Shown here: positions 11,245 through 21,944 of the stretch, in pieces | Numbering within the stretch: position 1 is the first letter of the stretch | How the letters are laid out: each line of letters starts with the position of its first letter | Origin: Phialophora verrucosa | Lineage: Eukaryota; Ascomycota; Eurotiomycetes; Chaetothyriales; Herpotrichiellaceae | Assembly (NCBI GenBank): GCA_002099365.1 | Contig: MSED01000002.1 | Location: forward strand, 2,666,001 to 2,730,000 | Direction: 5' to 3' | Length of the DNA: 64,000 nucleotides | Made by a program: the position numbers and the translations under genes | The notes under the pieces: generated by a model | Told to the model about the DNA's origin: nothing | Database searches by the model: none | The model's input: the letters and a program-made list of their open reading frames with translations, nothing else

Positions 11245-12362
11245 TAGAAAATCGACCCTACGTCTAATGGAATGATGGGATGGCCTTTGAGCTTGTGTAC
11301 GATTATAAGTATCTGGTCCAAGTCAAATCAAATGTTCATCGTCATCATCGTAACGCTGTAGTGAGATACAATGAACGAGTGTGAAATCGTTTCCAACGCC
11401 TCAGTATCCGTAGCCCGAGACATCTCATGGATGTTCTGTTAAATGTGCGAGTACTGACCGTGATGATGCCCGTAGCTGTTTAGGTATCCGCCATGGCTGC
11501 CTTGCAGGAAAAAGCTCAGCATATTATAACTGGGGAAGTTGCCTCCATCCAGAAAGCACATCTGCCTCGAATTTGGATGTACAAACTTGTTCTCTTCACT
11601 TTCCGCAACTTGGCACATAATGTACACAGTACTCTTTCCTAAGAACTGGCCATTGCCTGTCGCTGATGATTTCGCAGCTCGTCGGTGTGAAACTGGACGT
11701 TGTGCGAAACGACGAGATTGTTGCAGAGGCATTCCTTCGCACCGCGAAAGGATGTGGCGCGACTCCTGGCCCGTTTCCCACAGATCCAGAATCATGAGAA
11801 AGTCGAAAGGTCAAAGCGACGGCCAGATTATGTCCTTGCACTAAAATCAAGCCACTAAATACACCCCTACGGATGCCGCTTCGTTGAACCGACATGGGCT
11901 CCTGCGTCGTGCAACGCGTGTCTGTTTGGACAGGCTGTTGGCTGGGGAGCTTCTGAAACCAGAAACAGCTTTCATCGCGTCTCCCGCTCGTGGCGTCGCT
12001 GTGGGCACTCATGCAACGGGGTTTTATGGGGGGGCTGGGGCTGGTCGCTTAGGGGAAGCCACCAGCCCCGGGCCCGCATGCTCGCAAGCTCGCAAAGCCC
12101 ACCCACAGCAACCGCTGGCGCGCGGGCGCTGATGGGCCGCGATCGCGACGTGCGTCCTGCCTGTCTCCCCCCAGAGCTGACCTGACTACATCTTTGACTT
12201 CGACCGCTCCCCCTTTCTATCATCTCTCTACCGCTGGAATCTGTCTCAGGTTATCTGTCACCTTGGTCGCGAAAGCTTTGCGATCGCATTGCCGACTTTT
12301 ATTCGCCTTTGAACTCCCTCCAATTGGAGGTACTCGACCAGCGATCACGCGCTGACGTCACT
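11245..12362. other. Intergenic, no supported gene
   Basis: About 1.1 kb. Opposed open frames at 11439-12012 (minus) and 11539-12132 (plus) overlap one another and have no family features. The 200 bases before 12363 are pyrimidine-rich, fitting the leader of the next gene. Confidence 0.5.
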
Positions 12363-13208
12363 ATGCCTCCCGAAGAGCCTGAGAAAGGAGACAAAGGTAC
12401 GTCTGCAATGCGCTCAGGAGCGCATCGCTGGGGAGCGCCGTAGACGCGAATGCGCGTCGCTCTGCTTCCATCTCCCTCGGACTGCTGGATTGTATGATCT
12501 GAAACGACGCGCATCCGGTGTACACAAGATAACTGGCCGAACCCGCGCTAACCGATCATCATTGCAGTAACATGGAACTGGGGCAGCGGTCAACCCGGCG
12601 GCACCGTCGCCGAGACCAAGAAAGAGGGCGAGCTCGCCATCACCTCCAAGCGCGGTAACAAGGTCAAGAAGAACGCTGACCCGAGCAACCCTGCCGTCCA
12701 CATCGAGCGATCCGGCAACGACGTCGTGAAGAGGGCCTCCGAGCTCAATATCGAGGAGAAAGCCAACGGCAGTGCTGCCGCCGACGACTCCGGTGACAAG
12801 GAGGAGGCGCCCAAAGAGACTGAGACTGAGACTCAGAATGGGGAGAAGAGGAAGCACGACGAGGTGGAAGTAGACAAGCAGGACGAGGCTGCAGAGAAGA
12901 AAGACGCGCCCTTGGAAGAAAATGCTGAGGGCAAGACTGTCAAGGCCAAAGAACCTGCTGCCAAGAAGCAAAAGAAGGAACCGGCAAAGAAGGAGGCCGT
13001 CGCTCCCAAGGGTAAGAAGGGCGCCGCCGCAGCAAAGACGGCTGAAGAGAAGGAGGAGGAAGAGACGAAGGAAGAAGCCAAGCCAGCAGAGAAGAAGAAA
13101 CCCGGGCGACCAAAGGGTGTGGCATCTGCCAAGAAGGAGAAGAAACAGCCTACGCCGCGGGCCACTGATGGTATTGGATCGAGGACAAGAAGTCGGGCCA
13201 CTGCCTAG
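12363..13208 (+). CDS. HVA1-TUDOR domain protein with AT-hook tail
   Basis: Exons 12363-12396 and 12568-13208 flank a 171-base intron with a GCTAAC branch site; 224 residues. Exon 1 encodes only MPPEEPEKGDK plus one base, and exon 2 continues VTWNWGSGQPGGTVAE. This rebuilds the hypervirulence-associated TUDOR domain (residues about 9-70), ending in NPAVHIERSGNDVVKRASEL. The rest is Glu/Lys/Ala-rich and disordered, with lysine clusters and a KKPGRPKG AT-hook near the C-terminus, so nuclear DNA or chromatin contact is likely. The domain name comes from a plant-pathogenic fungus; its biochemical role is not settled. The start codon in the short first exon is required for the domain to be whole. 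Confidence 0.87.
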
Positions 13209-15051
13209 TAAGTTGACGAGGATGCTATCTGATTATGAACTGGGCAATGTGTCGATGGTGTCGTCTTGCTGGAGCAGGTTAGGATCAGGGAGATCCAGGG
13301 GGTTGGATGGATTTTGGGGATCTAATGACAGATGGATGTGTTTGCGAACAAATAAGGACAGGCTTGAGAGTTCATTTTTTGTACATCATTTGCTACTGAC
13401 TTAAACTTACACTTGATAGTTAGGAGGCACTAAAGACAGAAACGTATCGCCTCGAGTCAAGGGATTACGCCTTGAAGCTTTGCTCGATCCACATCGACCC
13501 AGCAGGTGAGGGTTAAGAAAACGAGGCGATGATGTTGACTGTTCTACCGATCGCGTTCCCATGGGGGGTGATCAGTCGGCAACCATGTCAATTTATTTTC
13601 TGGAATGGAATCTAATGCTGTGGAGAAAGTTCTTCGACGTGATGGCGGTGTTTTGCGTGATAACGATACGGAGGGTAATCATTGAGCGTAGCACTGCATT
13701 GCGTCTTACCGATCTGGGGAACTGAAGAACCCGATATGTATCGTTCGCGTAAAGGTGGGCAGACAGCAAAGGCGTGCTTCTGAGGAAAGAAACTGAACTC
13801 AACGAAGATGCGAAGTATCCTCAACTGGGCTGGGAGATGACAGCCTTGTAAAGCTTCGACGGCGAGGCTGAGTTCGGAAAGAACGGAGACGGCTCTGGAG
13901 GAGCACTGACGCGAATTGCATCCAGAATCAGAGCACGTACTCTGTAGTTATTACCCTCTTGCTCGAGTGTGCCATATCTTTCTAAGTCGCATCATCTACT
14001 CTGTACACAGCTGAATGCATGCGCTCATCAGGACGCTACTATATAAAGTTCCTCTCTTGCCCTCGAGTTGCTCCATTGTGACCTGACCGGCCCCATCCCA
14101 GCGGCGTGCTCCAACGTTGTTGCCCGGTTCTTCCCTCTGGTCAGAAGATGTTCTGTAGCTCTGATAGATCACCTTCTCTGTGCGAAATGTCACTATGAAG
14201 TGAATTCAGGACGTGGTTGTCGGGTCTGGCTCAAGTAGAGTTCACAAGTGTGGCCCGCGTGTATCGTTGCGACGGCGTAAAGTTGACCTAGGCCGTGCGC
14301 TCCTGGCGTCTCAGCTTCGAGACGCACTTGTAGTCGTCCCTGTCCCCTCCGCTAGCTGGGCGTGACTGTGCTCTGGATCCACGACAGCAACTACTAAATG
14401 GATCCACCCATCATTTGGCAGACCGGCGTTGGCTTCTCTCCAGCTGAAGCAACGATCTATACTCACCAAGCTCGAAAACTGAAGAGGTCCGCAAAGCATC
14501 CATTGGTATCCGGCAAATGCTCCAGATTAAGAAGGCAGTAGGACCGCCGACACCAGACGTCAGTAGATTCAAGTACTCCGTACAAGCGGACAATACCCCT
14601 GATCACCGCCAAGAATTGTTTCATCGCAGGTCGATGCAGCACCGACCGACACGCATTGAAACAAGATGGCATTCGCGAATTGCCGTAGCACTGTTTCGGA
14701 CCATCACTTGTCTCGACTGATGGTCAAATGCTGTCGGGGAAGCGGTTGATCCATGCATCGTATCACAGGTAAGTGCCATTCGGAGTTGGAGGCTCTTGCC
14801 AGTCGTGCGTGTCCGGCGCGGTCCCTCTCAGCAGTTTCGGCCATGAAAGTCACTCATGCATTGCTTTCTTTTGGGTTTTCAGCCAGAGCTCAGAAACTTT
14901 GCATCTGGCAGTGTGCATCACTGATATATATCTCACAAATTCTACGTTTATCAAGGTCCTAGTCGCATGAGCCGACTTGGCATCCGTCGCCTGAGCAAGA
15001 ATTAGGAATTGAGCAAGTAAACCGCCCCATTGAGCACGTTTCCATCTCAAC
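13209..15051. other. Long intergenic region, no supported gene
   Basis: About 1.84 kb. Only short scattered open frames of 60-70 codons occur on both strands, with no conserved features and no tRNA cloverleaf that I could find. It should include the promoter of the permease gene. A long non-coding transcript cannot be ruled out. Confidence 0.5.
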
Positions 15052-17106
15052 ATGGAACGGCCAAGATCCTTGGGCGAGGGCTTGGCCACCGGAATCGCAA
15101 CATCCTTCTTATCGTCACCTGGGTACGATTGTCGTTCGCCTGTCTCTCCACGCATATCACGGACACCAAAGACTCCAGGCCCGACGTCGAGCCCTGGGAG
15201 GTCGGACACCTCTGCTTCCGCTCGAGAGGATGGAGGATGCGGCGAAATCTATGCCGGATTGACGTTCGAGCTGCCGACAAAGGCCAACCACTCCAGTCGC
15301 CATGGTAACCCTAAGAAGGGCAGGTCGATGAGACCAGCAAGCCTCAAGCCGGAGTCATTACATCTATCTTCGTTGTGCCGAGATGGTGTCAGGGACCAGT
15401 TCCTTCCGTTCAGTGCTCAGTCGATAACACCAAGCCTGATAGATCAACCAAAACATGTTCTGGGACAACATGAACTCACGACTTTCTCCGCCATCAATCT
15501 CATACTGGGCAAGACGATTGGGGTCGGGGTATACTCGGTACCGTCTTCTGTGTTTACTGAGGTCGGCTCTGTTGGAATGACACTCGTCATCTGGTTTGTG
15601 GGTGCCGTGATCTCATTCTGCGGACTGTCGGTATATCTCGACCTCGGAACTGCATTGCCTCGCTCAGGTGGAGAAAGGGTCTATCTCGAACGTATCTTCC
15701 GACGACCGAAGATGCTGGCCAACAGCATGTTCATGGCGTACGTCGTCGTTCTGGGATTCAGTACACCAAATTGTATCATCCTGGGAAACTATGCGGTATC
15801 AGCCTCGGGGTTTCAGCCAAGTGTTTGGAATGTACGCGGCATTGCTGTCTGTGTCATCTCGCTGGCTTGCCTCCTGCATGCACGAGCGCCGTCTACAGGG
15901 CTCCGTGTCATCAATGTTCTTGGTGTGGGCAAGATGTTGATTCTTGCCGCTGTTATACTCAGCGGTATTGCCAGCATCGGTCGAGTCCCAGCTACGTCAG
16001 GGTCGGGCTCTATTGCACAGCAGAATTTCACGTCGATATGGGCCGGCACCAGTTCCAAGCCGTACAACTATGCGACTGCGTTGCTGCAAGTCCTCTACTG
16101 CTTTCGCGGCTACAATACTGCGAATCAGGTCATGTCAGAGGTACGCAACCCGATCTCCACAATCAGAGTGGCAGGTCCGGTCGCTCTCAGCCTCGCGTCG
16201 CTGGGGTATATTCTGGCTAACGTCGCCTACTTCTGCGCTGTGGAGAAGGATGATTTTCGCTCTTCCGGTGTCGTTGTCGCCAGCCACTACCTCCGCAACA
16301 TCTTTGGTCCGTTATGGGGCGAGCGGATTCTGCCTTGCTTTATCATCATTTCAGCTTTCGGGAACATCGCGGCCACTTCTTTCGCCCAAGCTCGAGTCAA
16401 TCAAGAGCTGGGAGCGCAAGGACTACTTCCGGCGTCTGGTTTCTGGCGCAGAAAGAATGCGTCGGGCGCCCCGGCACCCGGTCTCTTCCTGCACTGGCTT
16501 ATTAGCGTCCTGGTGATCATACTACCTCCTCCCGGCGAGATCTACACTTTCCTGGTCGAAATTGGCGGCTACCCGGTCTCTGTCCTTTCCGTTGCCATCG
16601 CAGGAGGCCTTCTCTACTTGCAGACAGCACCGGGTGAACGCTGGCAGAGTCCGTGCCCTGCCCCTCGGTTGCATACGATTGTGTTCCTTGCCAGCAACGC
16701 CCTTCTGCTCATCTTTCCGTGGATCAATCCTGGACAAGACAAGAGCAGCAACAACAACAAGAGGTTCGCGTACTATGCATATCCGGCTACGTCACTCGGT
16801 ATTATTGGTTTCGGTGCCGTCTATTGGTTATTTTGGCGGATGAGGAACAACGTCGAGTCACCTATCGTCGGCACACCTCTCCTGCGGGATTGGTCATCCA
16901 ACGCCGCAAGTAGTCGAGAATCATTGACCAAGGATGGAGACGGGCAATGGATTAGCAGTCCGTCAGGACAGGGAGCATTCCTACCTAATAAGCTGAAGTC
17001 CGACGATATGTTTGTAATCGAGGCTGAAGTTGAAGAGGACGGGGAGGAGCACCCAGAAGACTCTCACACCAGCCCTCGCTCTCATTCTCGCCATCCAGCG
17101 CGATGA
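15052..17106 (+). CDS. Amino acid permease, Mup1-like (APC superfamily)
   Basis: Single exon, 684 residues. About 140 N-terminal residues are hydrophilic. The transporter core starts at LTTFSAINLILGKTIGVGVYSVPSSVF, the TM1 pattern of high-affinity methionine permease Mup1 and LAT-like APC proteins, and about 12 hydrophobic segments follow to near residue 600. CFRGYNTANQVMSEVRNPISTIRVAGP is the typical APC loop, and FGNIAATSFAQARVNQELGAQGLLP the later conserved loop. The tail is charged and may carry trafficking signals. It is expected at the plasma membrane importing methionine or related amino acids. The long N-terminus makes the start uncertain, though no better ATG precedes TM1. Confidence 0.88.
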   Translation: MERPRSLGEGLATGIATSFLSSPGYDCRSPVSPRISRTPKTPGPTSSPGRSDTSASAREDGGCGEIYAGLTFELPTKANHSSRHGNPKKGRSMRPASLKPESLHLSSLCRDGVRDQFLPFSAQSITPSLIDQPKHVLGQHELTTFSAINLILGKTIGVGVYSVPSSVFTEVGSVGMTLVIWFVGAVISFCGLSVYLDLGTALPRSGGERVYLERIFRRPKMLANSMFMAYVVVLGFSTPNCIILGNYAVSASGFQPSVWNVRGIAVCVISLACLLHARAPSTGLRVINVLGVGKMLILAAVILSGIASIGRVPATSGSGSIAQQNFTSIWAGTSSKPYNYATALLQVLYCFRGYNTANQVMSEVRNPISTIRVAGPVALSLASLGYILANVAYFCAVEKDDFRSSGVVVASHYLRNIFGPLWGERILPCFIIISAFGNIAATSFAQARVNQELGAQGLLPASGFWRRKNASGAPAPGLFLHWLISVLVIILPPPGEIYTFLVEIGGYPVSVLSVAIAGGLLYLQTAPGERWQSPCPAPRLHTIVFLASNALLLIFPWINPGQDKSSNNNKRFAYYAYPATSLGIIGFGAVYWLFWRMRNNVESPIVGTPLLRDWSSNAASSRESLTKDGDGQWISSPSGQGAFLPNKLKSDDMFVIEAEVEEDGEEHPEDSHTSPRSHSRHPAR

Positions 17107-17278
17107 GAAGGGAGCATCAGACGCTTTGCATATGTCAGCAACAGCGACGCATAGACTTAGACAGTCAGCACGCATCACATTGATTTTCGTTGGAGATACA
17201 CAGTCCATACATATCAGCGTCTCCCTCGTCCATCAGTCAGTCAGTGGCCGGAGTTCGTAGCACTAACAATCTACTCAT

Positions 17279-17764
17279 TCAAGTCGTCTTCCCCTTCCCT
17301 TGCCCCTTATGATTCTCACTCCCACGAGCATCACCAATCCCAAACCCCAACAAGAAACCAGCCCTCAAGGTCCCCACGCCCGCCAGGACCGCAAGGTTTC
17401 CCCACTCCCCCGCCGTGATCAATCCCGGAGTGAGCCTCCCCTGGACATTCAACGACCTTACCACCGCCGCGACGATCCCCACGTCCTGCACGAGCAGACT
17501 CCCCTGCAAGCACTTCCACACGCCCACATCGTCGGGTCGGAGCCTTAGCATGATGATCTGCAAGGGCGTCATGGCGAGGAGGTACGCGGCAACGACGTCT
17601 AAGAGGGTCGTTGTCTCGAGAGCGGGCGGGAGGGCCGCGGAGGGATTGTAGATCGCTAGGATTGTGGCTGGGGAGAGGAGGTGGGTGAGGGAGCCGGCGA
17701 GGGCGATGAGCGGGTCGAGGGTGGGGAAGAAGAGGCGGTAGAAGGGGTGGATTTGGGAGGGCAT
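17279..17764 (-). CDS. Small membrane protein, DUF7704-like
   Basis: Single exon, 161 residues from the ATG at 17762-17764. An open frame continues upstream to 18007, but that extension is not protein-like. The sequence starts PSQIHPFYRLFFPTLDPLIALAG, followed by hydrophobic segments around residues 12-35, 55-75, 90-105 and 120-140, then a Gly/Lys-rich tail. Short four-helix proteins opening with a FY+.FF..ldPli pattern are widespread in ascomycetes and lack a known role. It converges with the Mup1-like gene 172 bases away. Family call is from memory of the pattern. Confidence 0.7.
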   Translation of the reverse strand: MPSQIHPFYRLFFPTLDPLIALAGSLTHLLSPATILAIYNPSAALPPALETTTLLDVVAAYLLAMTPLQIIMLRLRPDDVGVWKCLQGSLLVQDVGIVAAVVRSLNVQGRLTPGLITAGEWGNLAVLAGVGTLRAGFLLGFGIGDARGSENHKGQGKGKTT

Positions 17765-19534
17765 TGTACGAGTAGCAAGTGTTGGATTGCGTCGTGTTGT
17801 GTGTGCAGTACGAGTATGTGATCCTGTCACGACTAGAGAGAACGAGTGCACTGTGCGAAGCAGAATTGGCTGACTTTGTCGAATTCTTGTTGTCGAGGTC
17901 ACGTATGTATGAGTAGGAGAGGACTGGGCGACCGTCGACCGTCGACCGTGGCTTGCGTGTCTGATCGGACGTCGCGGAGTGTGTTGCCCAATTGGAACGA
18001 ATCCCACTGTCCGGCGGCTGAGGTTGTCAGCAATTTGATGTCAAGACCGCGGACTTTGCGCGAAGTGCATGCATGGGAGACACTTTCACAAGTGCTCATG
18101 CCGCATTCATACTCGGTCGATATGTATTTCATCTCTATGAGAAGAGCGTATATCCTTTCTTTCGCCGCCCGAGCGCCTTTCCTCCCCGCCGTCAGTGCAT
18201 ACAACAGCTCCTCCGCCGCACTGAATGGCCGAACGGCGCTTTCGAGGCATTTATATACCTGTGTTGCAATATTAGCGAAGTCGAAAGTTATTGATATGAT
18301 ACTGCAACCAAAACTTGACAACCTGATACCAAGGGCGTGCACAAGCCGTTTAGGTGAGAAATGGTCGAAACGCGAGCGACGCGTGTTGCGCGCGTCAGCA
18401 TGTGATCGGCGAATCCACAGAGCTTTCTCTTTCACAGTCCGTCTTGCTATTTCTGCTCTTACCCATACATTGGCCTTTCGAAATTTCCCCCTCCCTTCAG
18501 AGTCTTTAGTCGTACCTAGGGCCGCAGCCATCCGTGCTATGTTTACTAAGACACAAAGTGAAGAGTTGATGGCTCGGACTGCATCGTGCACAAGCAAAAG
18601 GACTTCACATTATCATTAATATCTCCTCTGTCTACGCACTGCTCATCATGCTGCTCTGCTGGAGACTGATAGTCAATCTCCCAGGCTAGGAAACAGATCG
18701 TAAGTGCAAAATGAATGCGAGATCGGAATTGCTACTACTCAGTAGCACGACGGACGCCGGGCCTTGGTCACACTCTTTGCGTTTGACAACAATGCGACCC
18801 TACTCACTGCTACAGTTAACAATAAATACATGGTATGAGGACGGCGATAGATCCAACCTTTCTTGCTGGCCAATCTTTGATATAACATACCGCCTCCTGG
18901 TGAGTTTATCCACTTCCACAGGTACAAGCGGAAGTTCAACACTTTATCTTTTACCGACCACGAAGGTCATTATGTCGTGGATACGGAATTAATCCACAGC
19001 CTTGGACACGATCAGAACCAACGTCAACAAGACCGGGAGCAGACTAGCTGCACCTATGCAGGAGGCCCCTTACCCACTGCTACCCCGTAATCGATCAGCA
19101 GGTGCACTGGTTCCTCAGCGACCAATACCACTCGACTGATTGACACCGGGCCATATCGTGGTAGTTTTCAACAATTGGATATCTCTCCGATAACCTACGG
19201 AAGATATTGCTTACGCCAGGGCTTCGTATATAAGTCAACCGGAGCACTATCTCGACTCGCCCTGTGAGCCTTGTACCGAGGCAGCCTCAACTTCAGCGGG
19301 AGCGACGCAATATTCAAGCCCCATAATATCCTTATTCGCATGAGCCCAATTCTGAAGACGCGGTTTTCGCTACACCGACCACTTCGCTTCTGGAACGGGC
19401 TGTCAATGGACAGACCCTCCCAGGGCCCTGCCAACACAGCGCCCCTGAGAAGTGAAACCTGGCCACCCGAATTCCCTCCTCAACACCGTTGCACTAACCA
19501 CTTGGAATACCCTCCACAGCCTCAACTACCTCCA
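17765..19534. other. Long intergenic region with opposed open frames
   Basis: About 1.77 kb. A 257-codon plus-strand frame (17846-18619) lies opposite a 232-codon minus-strand frame (17899-18597). Neither has motifs, balanced composition or a recognisable fold, so both are probably chance. A short tandem repeat of CGACCGT lies at about 17929-17951. Nothing convincing was found from 18620 to 19534. Confidence 0.45.
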
Positions 19535-19816
19535 CTACCTGCGTCGCCGCCGGCCAAACAATCGCCTCCACCTCGACTCCTTGGGTTTCCTCTTGGGCAA
19601 CTTCTCCTTCAGCCCACTCAGGGAACCATCGTCGCTCAGCGCCGAAGTGTCCGGCTCTGGCCAGCGCACTTCCTTCTGTCGTTTCCCTTGCTTGGTCAAG
19701 ATGTTGTACTCGCCACGCCTCGGCCGGGGCTGGGTTTCTCCGGCTCCGGGCTGTGCCATCCCCGAGTCACGTTGTGCAGGTTTGTTTTTCTGGTAGAATG
19801 AAGGTGCCCAACTCAT
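19535..19816 (-). CDS. Possible small basic protein with Arg-rich tail
   Basis: A 93-residue frame starting at the ATG in 19814-19816 (MSWAPSFYQKNKPAQ). It is hydrophilic and ends in ESRWRRLFGRRRRR, a strongly basic amphipathic tail that could bind membranes or nucleic acid. An upstream minus-strand TATATAAT-like element near 20020-20030 fits transcription from this side; longer starts up to 20011 are possible. A 176-codon open frame lies on the opposite strand. I recognise no family. Lys/Glu/Ser balance and absence of stops favour this frame, but it is a weak call. Confidence 0.4.
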   Translation of the reverse strand: MSWAPSFYQKNKPAQRDSGMAQPGAGETQPRPRRGEYNILTKQGKRQKEVRWPEPDTSALSDDGSLSGLKEKLPKRKPKESRWRRLFGRRRRR

Positions 19817-19868
19817 GGCAGATGACGGGGCCACTTGGAGCGTTCGATATGGATTGTTGCGTCTGGTG

Positions 19869-19896
19869 TTGAGTCTTGAGTCTTGAGTCTTGAGTT
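19869..19896. repeat. TTGAGTC tandem repeat, about four copies
   Basis: Four head-to-tail 7-base units, the last ending in T instead of C, just upstream of the preferred start of the small basic protein. Confidence 0.85.
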
Positions 19897-20489
19897 TCCC
19901 CCCCGACGTTCCGAGTTCTGGGCTTGAAGCCTGGGAAATCTGGCTCTGGGGAAGAAATGACGTGATCGTCGGAAGAGACGTTGGTTCGACGAGATGCTCA
20001 GCTCTCCTCAATCTGTATTATATATCTCCCCGGTCTATCCTTGCTGACTGGCACCAGCGTAAGCCTCGTGAGATCCCATTCGCGGGGATGACGACTTGGC
20101 GGCCTAAGGCCTGAGAATACGGGCACGAGATGACGCAGATTGCGCTATGCGGAGACTGAGGACCACTGAAACAACAGCCTGCTTACAGCATGTGACTCTT
20201 ATCCGGCTCAGAACTCAGTACACCGTGCTTTACACGGTATTGAGCAGATTCTCTCCATCATCTACTACAGGACCTCATATCAAAATGGCATTCTTTGCAC
20301 TGCGGCAGGTCTGTGGGTTGGATCGTTGTTATTGCTTGTTCTGGCAATGCTTTCCCCACTCGGTACATCCACGGCTCACTCGAAGCAGCATTACTTGAAC
20401 AGCACGATCTAATATGTAATACTTGGCTTCATCGATACATATTCCCACTCTCGCGCTGTCTTCCCTCCACACACCTCGCCGTAAATCAA
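19897..20489. other. Intergenic, no supported gene
   Basis: Nearly 600 bases between the possible small basic protein and the end of the GlcG/HbpS-like gene. The open frames are short and have no recognisable features. Confidence 0.5.
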
Positions 20490-21281
20490 TCACCCTGTCG
20501 TACCGACACCACTCTTCTCCACCGCCGCCTTCGCAACATCCATGTCCTGGTCGACCAGCCCTCCACTAACGCCCACAGCTCCGATAAAGCTGTGATCAGT
20601 CAGCTGGAACCGGGAAAGAGAGTCTCAAGTACCCGTTCCAGCACGGGACGAGGGACTCACAATCCTTCTTTATCATAAATCGGCAATCCACCACCAAACA
20701 CCACGGTCCCGCCATTCGTCTCTTGGATAGCAAAGACATCCCCGCCCGGTTCGCTGCGCTGTTGCATCGCGTCGGACGGGACTCCGTTGTAGAAGACCAC
20801 GGTCTTGGCTTTCTTTTGGGATATGTCCTGACCATCTAGGCGTGAGTATTACGGCGTGACGAGACGTCTCAGATCGGATCACCATGATCCACGTGCTCGA
20901 TAACCCGTCAGCTCAGCCGATCGGAGAGACTTACAATGCTGCCTAAGAAGGCGTTGTCCATGCGGACGAATCCAACCAGCCACGCGGAGGGGTCGAGCAC
21001 GGCGATGTTTTGGGGCACACTTGATCGTCGTTAGTCGGGCGGTTGTGAGTGCCTGTGTGGGTGAGTTCTTTCTCGAACCCCCCCTCCCCGCCCTCGAAGG
21101 GCAAAACGGGGGCGTGGTTCCGGGAAAGCTAGAACGGAGATGCGCAGACGTACTTGATCTCCTTGGCGCGCTGGATGCCCGCTTCAAGCACCTTCATTGC
21201 CTGCTCGTGACTGATATAGTGTCGCTGGGAGGGCGTCGAGCCCCATCCGTGTGTCGCCTTTCTGTCGACTTTTTGAGACAT
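20490..21281 (-). CDS. GlcG/HbpS-like protein (DUF336)
   Basis: Four exons: 21281-21154, 21019-20935, 20827-20661 and 20589-20490, with introns of 134, 107 and 71 bases, give 159 residues. Joined, they show the family order: SHEQAMKVLEAGIQRAKE, then VPQNIAVLDPSAWLVGFVRMDNAFLGSI, DISQKKAKTVVF, GGLPIYD, and a GAVGVSGG motif near the C-terminus. Bacterial HbpS binds and senses haem and GlcG sits in the glycolate locus; fungal members are cytosolic and uncharacterised. No single reading frame shows this gene, so exon junctions rest on frame and family pattern. A CAGA microsatellite lies in the upstream region. Confidence 0.85.
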
Positions 21282-21408
21282 CTTTCGCTCCGGCCTGCTG
21301 GGATGGACGAATAACACGAATAGCACGAATGGTTGGGTTCACTGCGGATGCGTGAATAGTACGGACGGGTCGGGATCGTGGAAGAAAAGGTCCTATACAG
21401 TAAGAGCA

Positions 21409-21409
<1 letters not shown>

Positions 21410-21444
<35 letters not shown>
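21410..21444. repeat. (CAGA)n microsatellite
   Basis: About eight near-perfect CAGA/ACAG units, one interrupted, 130-160 bases upstream of the GlcG/HbpS-like start. Such runs vary in length between strains. Confidence 0.85.
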
Positions 21445-21944
21445 GTGACTCTTGCAATCCGCATGGCTACTTTCCCCGCGTTCTTATAAAGCTTTCGGCG
21501 CGCCATGATTAGCATACGTACGTCCATCCATCCATGACTGCTCCTTGAACTGGGAGGGGGATGCAAAAGCTGACGGATGGCATGGCATGGGAGCGGGGAA
21601 ACTCCTGGCGTTCGAGCTGGAGATGGAATATACCGACATGCATATCCCGTGTACGAGGACAGTCTTTCGCTCCATTGCGGCTTTTCACTTCACCGAAAAC
21701 AACAGTTGCGGGGTGCAGACGAGCTGGTGTTCGTAGGCTGATCTGACTGATCTACCCGAACGTCCCCGCGGAAGCCGCTTCAACCCCAGATGTTGGCGGG
21801 GTGTAGGAGGATCTTGGCCAGAATGATAAGACCTGCTGAAGAAACCCTCCTTTGTCCCGATTTATATATACAAGTGATTGGATGTACAATATGGTGCAAG
21901 GAATAGGACCCAGTCAGCCACACACGCCGAACGCTATGCATGAA
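21445..21944. other. Intergenic, no supported gene
   Basis: About 500 bases between the microsatellite and the end of the large mitochondrial-type gene. Short opposed frames only. Confidence 0.5.

Noticed and set aside
11439..12132. Opposed frames of 138 and 101 codons
   Set aside because: Overlap each other, no family features, unlikely composition.
19271..19801. 176-codon plus-strand frame opposite the small basic protein
   Set aside because: Pro/Leu/Ser-rich antisense-like sequence with no motif; the minus-strand reading is more protein-like.
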